Positions 25,238 to 32,749 of a DNA stretch of 64,000 bases are shown here, piece after piece (position 1 is the first letter of the stretch; each line of letters starts with the position of its first letter). The notes under the pieces are model-generated. The model was not told where the DNA came from and did not search any database. It worked only from the letters and a program-made list of their open reading frames with translations. The stretch is taken from contig NZ_AUEZ01000038.1 in the NCBI RefSeq assembly GCF_000426245.1, positions 1 to 64,000 of the forward strand, in the 5' to 3' direction. This DNA is from Bradyrhizobium sp. Ai1a-2. GTDB lineage: Bacteria; Pseudomonadota; Alphaproteobacteria; Rhizobiales; Xanthobacteraceae. A program made the position numbers and the translations under genes.

Positions 25238-25322
25238 CGTCATTGCGAGGAGCGAAGCGACGAAGCAATCCACCTCTCCGCAAGTGGAAGCATGGATTGC
25301 TTCGCTTCGCTCGCAATGACGG
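25238..25322. repeat. palindromic repeat family A, copy 2 (inside paa operon)
   Basis: Arms CCGTCATTGCGAGGAGCGAA and TTCGCTTCGCTCGCAATGAC lie exactly between paaD and paaE. Confidence 0.9.
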
Positions 25323-25341
25323 AGTGCGACAACAAACATGG

Positions 25342-25845
25342 TCAATGACACTTGAAGTAATCGAATGGTTCGCGGCAGCTTCTGCAGCGCCACAGCGCCT
25401 TGCAGGAAGTCGAGCCGAATTCGGACAGGAGTTCTGTGTCTTCGGAGCCGCATTGCGGACACGCCACCTGCTGCTGGCCGAACAACGCGCGGCGCGAGCT
25501 GCCGGGCAGCGGCGGCGCGATGCCATATTCCTTCAGCTTGCGACGACCGTTCTCACTCATCCAATCGGTGGTCCAGGCCGGCGACAGCACAGTGTGGATC
25601 TTCGGGCCGCGAATGCCCTCGCGCTCCAGCGCCAGCTCGATCTCGAGCGCGATCATGTTCATGGCGGGACAGCCGGAATAGGTCGGCGTGATCGCGACCT
25701 CGACCCGCCCATCATGAACCGCGACATCGCGCAGCACGCCGAGATCGGCGATGGTCAGCACGGGAATCTCGGGGTCGACCACCTGAGCAGCCGCCTCCCA
25801 GGCGCGCCGGCGCAGATCGACGTCGCTGATGACAGCGGTCACCAT
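25342..25845 (-). CDS. paaD: phenylacetyl-CoA epoxidase assembly protein PaaD
   Basis: Protein of 167 residues with an N-terminal MIP18/DUF59 domain (VDPEIPVLTIADLGVLRDV, YSGCPAM) and a C-terminal four-cysteine zinc-ribbon-like part (CPQCGSEDTELL, CRSC). In the family it is needed for maturation of the epoxidase rather than being a catalytic subunit. It overlaps paaC by seven bases. Confidence 0.93.
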   Translation of the reverse strand: MVTAVISDVDLRRRAWEAAAQVVDPEIPVLTIADLGVLRDVAVHDGRVEVAITPTYSGCPAMNMIALEIELALEREGIRGPKIHTVLSPAWTTDWMSENGRRKLKEYGIAPPLPGSSRRALFGQQQVACPQCGSEDTELLSEFGSTSCKALWRCRSCREPFDYFKCH

Positions 25846-26615
25846 GTTGCCCCCGGAAACGTTCGCTGCAGCGACTGCAATTCGCTGAGGAGATGACCGA
25901 GATGTTCGCTATGCCGGCCGCTGCGGCCGCCCTGCTGCATCCAGTTGCTCGCGGGCAAGGCAAGCGTCGCCTCGTTCACCACGGTGGTGATCGTCCTCAG
26001 CCATTGCGCATGCGGCGGCGCTGGATCGATCGCGATGCCGGCGTCGATAAGGCCGCGCTCAGAGTCGTCGACGGCGAACATCTCGCCGGTGAAGGACCAG
26101 AGGTCGTCGATCGCCGTCTGCGCGCGACGATGGCTTTCCTCGGAGCCGTCGCCGAGCCGGATGATCCATTCCGACGAATGCCGGAGATGATAAGCGCTCT
26201 CCTTCTCGGATTTCGCCGCGATCGCCGCGAGCGTCGCATCCTTCGACTGCATCATCGCGCGCCAGTAGAGATCGGCGAAGGCGGCATAGAAGAACTGCCG
26301 CACCATGGTGCGGGCGAAATCGCCGTTCGGCTGCTCGACCAGCAGGAGATTGCGGTACTGCCTGACATCGCGCAGATAGGCGAATTTGTCCTCGTCGTTG
26401 TCTTTGCTTTCGACCTTGGCGGCGTAGCTGTAAAGCTCGCGTGCCTGTCCGAGGAGATCGAGCCCCATATTGGCAAGCGCCATGTCCTCTTCCAGGGTCG
26501 GCGCGTGTCCGCACCATTCCGACAGACGGTGGCCCAGGATCAGCGCATCGTCGGCGCGCCGCAGCGTGTAGAGCACGAGAGGCGTTTCGGAGACCTGAAC
26601 ATTTGCAACGGCCAT
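25839..26615 (-). CDS. paaC: phenylacetyl-CoA 1,2-epoxidase structural subunit PaaC
   Basis: Protein of 258 residues of the PaaA/PaaC ferritin-like family (RRADDALILGHRLSEWCG, YSYAAKV). In E. coli PaaC is a non-catalytic partner of PaaA in the PaaABCE complex. The start is ATG 26615. A family A repeat of about 80 bases separates it from paaB, while it overlaps paaD downstream. Confidence 0.94.
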   Translation of the reverse strand: MAVANVQVSETPLVLYTLRRADDALILGHRLSEWCGHAPTLEEDMALANMGLDLLGQARELYSYAAKVESKDNDEDKFAYLRDVRQYRNLLLVEQPNGDFARTMVRQFFYAAFADLYWRAMMQSKDATLAAIAAKSEKESAYHLRHSSEWIIRLGDGSEESHRRAQTAIDDLWSFTGEMFAVDDSERGLIDAGIAIDPAPPHAQWLRTITTVVNEATLALPASNWMQQGGRSGRHSEHLGHLLSELQSLQRTFPGATW

Positions 26616-26639
26616 GGCGATCCACCTGCTTGTTCACTC

Positions 26640-26721
26640 GTCATTGCGAGGAGCGAAGCGACGAGGCAATCCACGTCTCGGCATGCGGCAACATGGATTG
26701 CTTCGCTTCGCTCGCAATGAC
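26640..26721. repeat. palindromic repeat family A, copy 3 (inside paa operon)
   Basis: Arms GTCATTGCGAGGAGCGAAGC and GCTTCGCTCGCAATGAC lie between paaB and paaC. Confidence 0.9.
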
Positions 26722-26723
26722 AG

Positions 26724-27011
26724 TTACATATGTCCGACTTCCTCGGGCACGTCGTAAAACGTCGGGTGCCGGTAAATCTTCGACTCCGCCGGCTCGAACA
26801 TCATGCCCTTCTCGGCCGGGTCGGAGGCGGTGATCGCGCTCGACGGCACCACCCAGATCGAGAGGCCTTCGCCGCGGCGGGTGTAGATATCGCGCGCAGC
26901 CTGCAGCGCCAGCGTTGCGTCGGCGGCATGCAGGGAGCCGACATGCTTGTGCGCGAGCCCGTTGCGGCTGCGGATGAAGACTTCCCAGAGTGGACTATTC
27001 GGCGTGGCCAT
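26724..27011 (-). CDS. paaB: phenylacetyl-CoA 1,2-epoxidase subunit PaaB
   Basis: Small subunit of 95 residues (MATPNSPLWEVFIRSRNGLA, HKHVGSLHAADA, then YTRRGEGLSIWVVPSSAI) matching PaaB. It is required for the active epoxidase complex. The longer open frame upstream overlaps paaA and is not used; ATG 27011 starts ten bases after paaA ends. Confidence 0.94.
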   Translation of the reverse strand: MATPNSPLWEVFIRSRNGLAHKHVGSLHAADATLALQAARDIYTRRGEGLSIWVVPSSAITASDPAEKGMMFEPAESKIYRHPTFYDVPEEVGHM

Positions 27012-27021
27012 CCCGGCCTCC

Positions 27022-28014
27022 CTATTCGGCTGCCTGTGCAAACTGCCGGCGCTTGCGCTTCTCGGCGTAAGCAGCCGCCGCCGCGCGCACCCAGGCGCCC
27101 TCGTCATGCGCCTTGCGGCGCGCGGCGAGGCGATCGCGATTGCAGGGGCCGTTGCCCGCGAGCACCTGCTTGAATTCCTCCCAGTCGATCGGGCCGGGCA
27201 CCCAATACCCGGCTTCGTCCTGCTTCATTTCAGGATCGGGAATGGTGAGTCCCAGGAATTGCGCCTGCGGCACAGTCGCATCGACGAATTTCTGCCGCAG
27301 CTCGTCGTTGGAGAAGCGCTTGATCTTCCATTTCGTCGAGGTGTCGCTGTGCTGGCTCACCTTGTCGGGCGGTCCGAACATCATCAGGACCGGCCACCAC
27401 CAGCGGTTCAGCGCATCCTGCGCCATCGCCTTCTGCTCGTCGGTGCCGCGGCACAGCATCAGCATGATTTCAAAGCCCTGGCGCTGATGGAAGGATTCCT
27501 CCTTGCAGACACGGATCATCGCCCGCGCATAGGGCCCGTAGGAGCAGCGGCACAGCGGAATCTGGTTCATGATCGCGGCGCCGTCGACCAGCCAGCCGAT
27601 CGTGCCGATATCGGCCCAGGTCAGCGTCGGATAATTGAAGATCGAGGAATATTTGGCCTTGCCCGCCAGCATCGCGTCGACGAGCTCTTCGCGCGAGGTG
27701 CCGAGCGTCTCGGCGGCGGCATAGAGGTAGAGCCCGTGGCCGCATTCGTCCTGCACTTTTGCCAGCAGCGCGGCCTTGCGGCGCAGCGTCGGGGCGCGCG
27801 TGATCCAGTTGCCCTCAGGCAGCATGCCGACGATTTCGGAATGAGCGTGCTGGGAAATCTGGCGCGTCAGCGTCTTGCGATAGGCTGCGGGCATCCAGTC
27901 GTTCGGCTCGATGCGCTCATCGACATCGATGCGCGCCTGGAACGCGGCGGCGCGCGCGGCGTCCTCGACATTGCGGTCATCTGCGTCAGACGTATTCAGC
28001 GCCTGCGTGTACAT
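27022..28014 (-). CDS. paaA: phenylacetyl-CoA 1,2-epoxidase catalytic subunit PaaA
   Basis: Catalytic di-iron oxygenase subunit of 330 residues. The two metal-binding helices show ExxH motifs in KVQDECGHGLYLY and CKEESFHQRQG; NWMPAAYRK-like and WWWPVLMMFGPPD segments are also typical. It epoxidises the aromatic ring of phenylacetyl-CoA using oxygen. The start ATG 28014 has GGGAGG upstream. It is the first structural gene of the minus-strand cluster and is preceded by an operator-bearing promoter. Confidence 0.95.
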   Translation of the reverse strand: MYTQALNTSDADDRNVEDAARAAAFQARIDVDERIEPNDWMPAAYRKTLTRQISQHAHSEIVGMLPEGNWITRAPTLRRKAALLAKVQDECGHGLYLYAAAETLGTSREELVDAMLAGKAKYSSIFNYPTLTWADIGTIGWLVDGAAIMNQIPLCRCSYGPYARAMIRVCKEESFHQRQGFEIMLMLCRGTDEQKAMAQDALNRWWWPVLMMFGPPDKVSQHSDTSTKWKIKRFSNDELRQKFVDATVPQAQFLGLTIPDPEMKQDEAGYWVPGPIDWEEFKQVLAGNGPCNRDRLAARRKAHDEGAWVRAAAAAYAEKRKRRQFAQAAE

Positions 28015-28088
28015 GCCCGACCTCCCGAAATTTATTGTCTTTGATGTATATCAAAATTTGAAGTGTTGCAAGCATTTTTGTAACATAT
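28015..28088 (-). promoter_or_regulatory. paaA promoter with two palindromic sites
   Basis: This AT-rich 74-base gap between paaX and paaA holds TTTGAT-GTAT-ATCAAA (28040-28055) and a second inverted repeat TGTTGCAA / TTGTAACA (28064-28085, one mismatch). On the minus strand a CTTGCA hexamer is followed after 17 bases by ATACAT, a plausible weak promoter; the first palindrome covers the -10 element. Binding by PaaX or another repressor is inferred. Confidence 0.55.
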
Positions 28089-28958
28089 TTACACCCCCTC
28101 AAATCGCCGGGAAAGTTCCGCGCCGGGCTTCGGCAGCGGGCCGTCCTCATTGGTCGCGTGCTGGTCAAGCCATTGTTCGGACAAGGCAAGGACGCCGCGA
28201 TAGATTTCGCCGCAGAGCTTTCGCGCCGCACTCCCCGGCCAGTCCGTCGGCAATAATGCGGTCGGCAGCAGCGGATCGCGCAGCACCACGCGGCGGTAGT
28301 AGTGGATCAGCAGGATGCGGGCGGTGAAAGCGTCGGCGTCGGTGAGTTCCTCGCCGCGCGCGAGCCAGGCGCGCAGCGGCTCGAACGCCCTGATGAACTT
28401 CTGATAGGCGTCCGCAGTGCGATGGAGCGGCCAGCTCTCGCTGAGCAGCCGCCGCCCGTTTTCATCTTCGGCCGAGACTTCCAAACGAATGGCGCTGGAG
28501 GCCTCATCGGGGATCGGCGCACCCGACGGCGCGACCCACACGCCTGGCAATGGAGTGCCGAAGCCGGCGTTCTTCAGCGCCTCGCGCGCGGCATCGCGGT
28601 CCTCGCCATTGCCAATCAGCAGCAATTCGAAGCGCCCGGTCCAGTCAGACGGCGGCGGATCATAGATGTGCCTGGTCGCGGTGTCGAAGGTTTGCCGCCC
28701 TCTCTCATTCAATCGGTAGAAGCTGTTGCGACCGACCTTGTTGCGCTCGAGCCAGCCATCGGCCGCGAGCCGCGACATCGCGGTGCGCACCACGCCGCCA
28801 TCGATGTCGAGGAAAGCAAAGAAATCCAGCAGCGTGCCGAGCCACACCGAGCCGCCGCGCGGCACGATGGCGTCGCCGAACACGGTGATGACGATCGAGC
28901 CGGTGCGCGACGGCTCGCGCTTCAACTGGTCGATGATGCGGTCAAGCGGCTGCGGCAT
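28089..28958 (-). CDS. paaX: phenylacetate-responsive transcriptional repressor PaaX
   Basis: Regulator of about 289 residues of the PaaX family: a winged-helix N-terminus (SIVITVFGDAIVPRGGSVWL, VRTAMSRLAADGWLER, NSFYRL) and a C-terminal effector domain (LIHYYRRVVLRDPLLPTALL with DWPG). Family members repress paa genes until phenylacetyl-CoA binds. The start is placed at ATG 28958 (MPQPLDRIID); ATG 28970 is an alternative. It is on the same strand as, and just upstream of, paaA. Confidence 0.92.
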   Translation of the reverse strand: MPQPLDRIIDQLKREPSRTGSIVITVFGDAIVPRGGSVWLGTLLDFFAFLDIDGGVVRTAMSRLAADGWLERNKVGRNSFYRLNERGRQTFDTATRHIYDPPPSDWTGRFELLLIGNGEDRDAAREALKNAGFGTPLPGVWVAPSGAPIPDEASSAIRLEVSAEDENGRRLLSESWPLHRTADAYQKFIRAFEPLRAWLARGEELTDADAFTARILLIHYYRRVVLRDPLLPTALLPTDWPGSAARKLCGEIYRGVLALSEQWLDQHATNEDGPLPKPGAELSRRFEGV

Positions 28959-29006
28959 GCGTCCACGCATACCGCGTTTCGCGCGTGTGCGACAATGTTG
29001 CTCTGC

Positions 29007-29068
29007 TCCCTCGCCCCGCTCTTGCGGGGCCGAGACGAACCTCTCCCGCAAGGGCGGGGCGAGGTGAA
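29007..29068. repeat. palindromic repeat family E, copy 2
   Basis: CTCCCTCGCCCCGCTCTTGC and inverse CTCTCCCGCAAGGGCGGGGC arms lie between the end of the lipase-like gene and paaX. It may terminate transcription reaching paaX from upstream. Confidence 0.7.
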
Positions 29069-29071
29069 GAA

Positions 29072-29842
29072 CTACCGGTCTGGATCGGGATAAAGCACGC
29101 TGCGCCAGCCGCCGCGATCGAATGGCGTCCACTCCCCTTCACGCTGCGCCAGCCGATCGGCGACCGCATAGACGACAGCGGGATGGTGGCCCATGCCACA
29201 ATGGCTGCTCTCGACTTCGATGCTTTCCGACATCGCCGAGGCCTGTTCGCGGCAGCCCTGCCAGGCGCAGATGCCATCGGTGCGGCTGAAGATCGCCGTG
29301 GTCGGCACCGGAGGCGCGTCGGCCAGCGATCCACCGAAGCGCGGATCCTCTTCGTCGGCGCGGCGGCCGCTCGCGATCTCGTAGACGCGCCAAGCGTTGG
29401 TCGATTTCGGCCCGGCGGCGAACGGGCTGCCGAGCGTGATCACCTGCCGCACGCGTTCCGGCATCATCTTGGCGAGCTGGCGCGCATAGAGGCCGCCAAG
29501 GCTCCAGCCGACGAGCGAGACCTTGCGGCCATGGGTGTCGTTCATCTCCTGCACGAGATCGACCATCCCCTGCTGCACGCCCGTACGCAGGCCGAGATTG
29601 CGTCCCTGGCGCCAACCGCTCACCGCATAACGCTTGCTGCTCAGGAACTCGCGGAGCGGCCGCGTCGAGAGATCGGATGCGACCAGGCCCGGCAGCACCA
29701 GCACCGGATGGCCATCGCCGCGCGGCGCGAGGCTCAACAGCGGCAGGACACCGAGTAAGGCGCCGAGTTCGTGGATAGCGCGCCCCTCCAGCAGCATCAG
29801 CGTCCTGGACGGCGGGCGAAGCGTCTCCGCGGCAAGGGACAT
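29072..29842 (-). CDS. lipase-like alpha/beta hydrolase, paralogue 1
   Basis: Protein of 256 residues with the nucleophile motif GWSLGGLYAR, preceded by GDGHPVLVLPGLVASDLSTR and followed by ITLGSPFA, an esterase/lipase fold. The late GMGHHPAV may give the catalytic His. It is clearly paralogous to the gene at 41431-42231, sharing RGDGHPVL, LVGWSLGG or IVGWSLGG, VITLGSPFAG or similar, and YAVADRLA. No export signal is seen. Substrate unknown; its position in a storage-lipid region suggests intracellular ester or polymer hydrolysis. Confidence 0.85.
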   Translation of the reverse strand: MSLAAETLRPPSRTLMLLEGRAIHELGALLGVLPLLSLAPRGDGHPVLVLPGLVASDLSTRPLREFLSSKRYAVSGWRQGRNLGLRTGVQQGMVDLVQEMNDTHGRKVSLVGWSLGGLYARQLAKMMPERVRQVITLGSPFAAGPKSTNAWRVYEIASGRRADEEDPRFGGSLADAPPVPTTAIFSRTDGICAWQGCREQASAMSESIEVESSHCGMGHHPAVVYAVADRLAQREGEWTPFDRGGWRSVLYPDPDR

Positions 29843-29983
29843 CGTATCTCCTTCGCTCCGGCCTTCGCACTGCAGCAGCCGGCCAATGGATCAATGGGCA
29901 ATTAAAGTTAGGGAAACGGTCCTCTTCTTTCAAGCGAACCAGATCACACAGATCACAACAAAAACGCCCGCGTGCCCGATCGG

Positions 29984-31270
29984 TCACACGAGCCGCAGCA
30001 GGTATTCGATGGTGTACAGGATCAACCCGGCAAGGCCGCCAATCAGCGAGCCGTTGAAGCGGATATATTGCAGGTCCCTGCCAACGTTGATTTCGAGCAG
30101 CGAAATCAATTGCTGCATGTCCCAGGCCTTCATCTGATCGGCGATGAAGGTCGAAACGCCGCTCTTCTGCTCGGCGACCACCGTCCGCAGAATCGCGACC
30201 AATCCCTCGTTGATCTCGGCGCGCAGCTCGGCATCGCCGGCGAGCGCCTCGCCCGCCTCCACGAACATCCTGGCCATATACTGCTGCAGCACCTGCGTCT
30301 CTCCCGAGGCGCTGCGCTCGATGAAGTCCTTCACGTTCGCCCAGATGTTGCGCGCGAGGCTTCCGAGCTCCGGCCGCGCCAACAGATCGCGCTTCAATCG
30401 GTTGATCCGATCGGCAAAGGCGTGATCGCTGCCGAGTCGTTCGACGAACGACAGCAGCATGCGGTCGAACTCGCCGCGGAACGGATGCTTCGGATCGTCA
30501 CGGACCTCCTCGAAGAACTTCGTCGCGGACGCGATGATCCGGTTCACGACAAACTTGTCGGCGCGATAGAGTCGCAGCAGCGTCGGCATTTCCGCGCGGA
30601 CCTTGTCGCGGATGACCGCCATGGTCTCCTTCGTCGTCAGCGTCTGGTGCAGGACGCGCAGGAGGTCGTCGAGCAGGCCCTCGTGCTTTCCCTCCTGCAC
30701 GAAGCCGCGCAGCGCGCCGGCGGCAAGGGGCGCCAGATCGATCGCCAGCAGTTGCGCGGTGACGCGGCGGCTGACGAACTTCATCAACCCCGAATTCTCC
30801 GTTGCCGAGAATGCCTCTGGCAGGAGATGCAGCACAAAGCGCGCGAGATCGGTCGAGCGCTTGCGGTCGCGCAGCCAGTCGGCAATGAAGGCGGCGAAAT
30901 CGATCTCGCGCAGCTTGGCGTCCACCGGCCCTGCTTCGAGAAAATTCTTCTCGATGAATTCGCCGAGCTTCTCGGCGATGCGGCCCTGATTGCTCTGGAT
31001 GATTGCGGTGTGCGGGATCGGCAATCCCAGCGGCCGTTTGAACAAGGCGACGACCGCATACCAGTCGGCGAGCCCGCCGATCGTCGCCGCTTCCGCAAAA
31101 GCCGCGATGAAGCCGAACACGGGATGCACCGGCAACAGCGCTTTCGCGGCGAGGAACAGCACGAACGTCGCAGCTAACACCCCGGTCGCCAGCCACTTCA
31201 CGCGCCGCAACTCCGCCGCGCGGATCGCATCGGCGGGAGTGACGAGGGTGAAGGTGGCGGGAAGGGTCAT
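29984..31270 (-). CDS. DUF445 family membrane protein
   Basis: Protein of 428 residues. An N-terminal hydrophobic segment (WLATGVLAATFVLFLAAKAL) and a final one (GLAGLILYTIEYLL) flank a long helical region beginning with GLADWYAVVALFKRPLGLPIPHTAII, the DUF445 (YjiN-like) signature. Function is unknown. The frame also opens further upstream inside a palindromic repeat; ATG 31270 is preferred. Confidence 0.88.
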   Translation of the reverse strand: MTLPATFTLVTPADAIRAAELRRVKWLATGVLAATFVLFLAAKALLPVHPVFGFIAAFAEAATIGGLADWYAVVALFKRPLGLPIPHTAIIQSNQGRIAEKLGEFIEKNFLEAGPVDAKLREIDFAAFIADWLRDRKRSTDLARFVLHLLPEAFSATENSGLMKFVSRRVTAQLLAIDLAPLAAGALRGFVQEGKHEGLLDDLLRVLHQTLTTKETMAVIRDKVRAEMPTLLRLYRADKFVVNRIIASATKFFEEVRDDPKHPFRGEFDRMLLSFVERLGSDHAFADRINRLKRDLLARPELGSLARNIWANVKDFIERSASGETQVLQQYMARMFVEAGEALAGDAELRAEINEGLVAILRTVVAEQKSGVSTFIADQMKAWDMQQLISLLEINVGRDLQYIRFNGSLIGGLAGLILYTIEYLLRLV

Positions 31271-31309
31271 GACGCTTTCGCGCAGAGATTCATGTCGAGG
31301 CACAGTAGC

Positions 31310-31393
31310 CGTCATTGCGAGCGAAGCGAAGCAATCCATGTCTCAACAGGAGAAGGATGGATTGCTTCATCGATACCGCTCCTCGCGATGACG
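31310..31393. repeat. palindromic repeat family A, copy 4
   Basis: GCCGTCATTGCGAGCGAAGC and its near-inverse GCTCCTCGCGATGACGG flank AT-poorer spacer sequence upstream of the DUF445 gene. Confidence 0.88.
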
Positions 31394-31428
31394 GAGAGCG
31401 CAACACCGACGATGTATGGGAACGGAAG

Positions 31429-31463
31429 TCAAAAAAGAAGGCCCGCAACCGGCGGGCCCTTCG
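31429..31463 (-). terminator. intrinsic terminator of the phasin gene
   Basis: On the minus strand GGCCCGC-CGGTT-GCGGGCC forms a strong stem and is followed by TTCTTTTTTGAC. It lies about 30 bases after the phasin stop codon. Confidence 0.88.
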
Positions 31464-31494
31464 GAAAACCAAAAAGTTGGCAGGCCTGATACGA

Positions 31495-31971
31495 TCAGGC
31501 GGTCTTGCCGTAGACCTTGCCGAAATTGTCCTGCGCGGACTTCGCACCTTCGGTGACGAGCTTGCCGAGATATTCGGTCGTGGCCTTGGCCCGCGAGACG
31601 AACACTTCGCCACGCGCACGCACCAGGTCCGACTGGATCTGCACCGCCTCGTTCAGCGACTTGGCGGAAGCCAGCTTGTCGATACCGTTGAAGAACGCTT
31701 CCGCATCCTGATAGATCGCTTCCTGGATATTGCGGCTGATCTTGGCGGCCTCGGAAACCGAACCGGAAACGGCGGTTTCGATCACGGCGGTCACCTTCTC
31801 AGAGCCGGCGTGCAGGTCAGCAGCACGAACCTTGGCGGTCTCGGCCTGCTTCTTCACGAACTCACGGGCGGCTTCCGGCACTTCCAGGTTCTGCAGCTTG
31901 TTAAAAGCTTCAGTCACAGGCGCAAACGCCTGCTTGACACTATCAAACACGGAATTGGTCTCAGTGGTCAT
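31495..31971 (-). CDS. phasin (PHA granule-associated protein)
   Basis: Helical protein of 158 residues of the Phasin_2 type: FDSVKQAFAPVTEAFNKLQN, VRAADLHAGSEKVTAVIE, then YQDAEAFFNGIDKLASAKSL and VSRAKATTEYLGKLVTEGAK. Phasins coat polyhydroxyalkanoate granules and control their size. The gene is monocistronic with a strong terminator and with two matches to a PhaR-type operator upstream, which fits repression by PhaR when no polymer is present. The phaE-phaC operon is 1.9 kb away. Confidence 0.92.
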   Translation of the reverse strand: MTTETNSVFDSVKQAFAPVTEAFNKLQNLEVPEAAREFVKKQAETAKVRAADLHAGSEKVTAVIETAVSGSVSEAAKISRNIQEAIYQDAEAFFNGIDKLASAKSLNEAVQIQSDLVRARGEVFVSRAKATTEYLGKLVTEGAKSAQDNFGKVYGKTA

Positions 31972-32053
31972 AGGGTCTCTCCATCCTCGGTTAGAGCTAT
32001 GGGCTCACCCCGTCCAGATCTGGCCCAGGGCGTCATCCTTATGCCATGGTTAA

Positions 32054-32084
32054 TGGTGCGCCGCAATATTAATTGTGCGTTGCA
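32054..32084 (-). promoter_or_regulatory. tandem PhaR-type operators upstream of the phasin gene
   Basis: On the minus strand TGCGGCGCACCA (32054-32065) and TGCAACGCACAA (32073-32084) repeat with a 19-base period, about two helix turns. Both fit TGCRNYGCASMA, the motif I recall for Bradyrhizobium PhaR. The first overlaps a possible -35 (TTGCGG), with CATAAG 17 bases on. Confidence 0.7.
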
Positions 32085-32149
32085 ATATCACAAATCCGTG
32101 AACAGCTACGATAGTAGGCAGCTTGCCCGTCCGGCGGGCGGCAGGCTGG

Positions 32150-32749
32150 TCAAACCTGTCGCTGAACCGCGCTCGGCAAGCCGTAGGCCTCCATCTGGGC
32201 CCGAACCTGCGCCACATTGTGCCCGAGCACCACGATGTCGTGGGTCGCGCCGGCGGCATCCCGGACATGGTCGCGCAGCAGCGCCTCGGCCCTGAAACCG
32301 AGGCCCTCGAACAGGGCAATCGCGCCCCGCTGGTCCACCGTCATCTGTACCGAGAGCTTCTCAAGGCCGGCACTGAGCGCAATGGCGAAAGTCTCCTGCG
32401 ACAACGCCCGCCCCACCCCCTGCCCGCGGACGTCCAGCGACACCACCATCCGGATCTCGCCGACATGGGGCGACCAGGAATGGCGGTCGCGCACCAGCGT
32501 GCCACAACCGACCACGGCGCCATCCCGCATCGCCAGCAGGCTCACGATGTCGCCGCGCCCGATCTCCTTGACCCACGCCGAGAGCACCTTCGGCTCGCTG
32601 ATATTGCGCGGCAGGAACAGCAGATCATGCGTCGGCAGCTTTTGCGCGAAAGCCAGCACCGCCGCTTCATCGGCGCTCGACATCAGGCGGAATTCGATCT
32701 CGCCGGCTTCGGTCTTGACGCGCCGCGGATAGGAACGTGTTTCACTCAT
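32150..32749 (-). CDS. GNAT-family N-acetyltransferase
   Basis: Protein of about 199 residues with the acetyl-CoA-binding signature VRGQGVGRALSQETF (motif A) and ALFEGLGFRAEALL (motif B). Substrate unknown. ATG 32749 overlaps the phaC stop as ATGA, so it is translationally coupled to the PHA synthase. A longer frame upstream runs into phaC and is rejected. Confidence 0.87.
   Translation of the reverse strand: MSETRSYPRRVKTEAGEIEFRLMSSADEAAVLAFAQKLPTHDLLFLPRNISEPKVLSAWVKEIGRGDIVSLLAMRDGAVVGCGTLVRDRHSWSPHVGEIRMVVSLDVRGQGVGRALSQETFAIALSAGLEKLSVQMTVDQRGAIALFEGLGFRAEALLRDHVRDAAGATHDIVVLGHNVAQVRAQMEAYGLPSAVQRQV

Noticed and set aside
29930..29962. Direct repeat AGATCACACAGATCACAAC as a regulatory site
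   Set aside because: Short, imperfect, downstream of the DUF445 stop rather than near a promoter.
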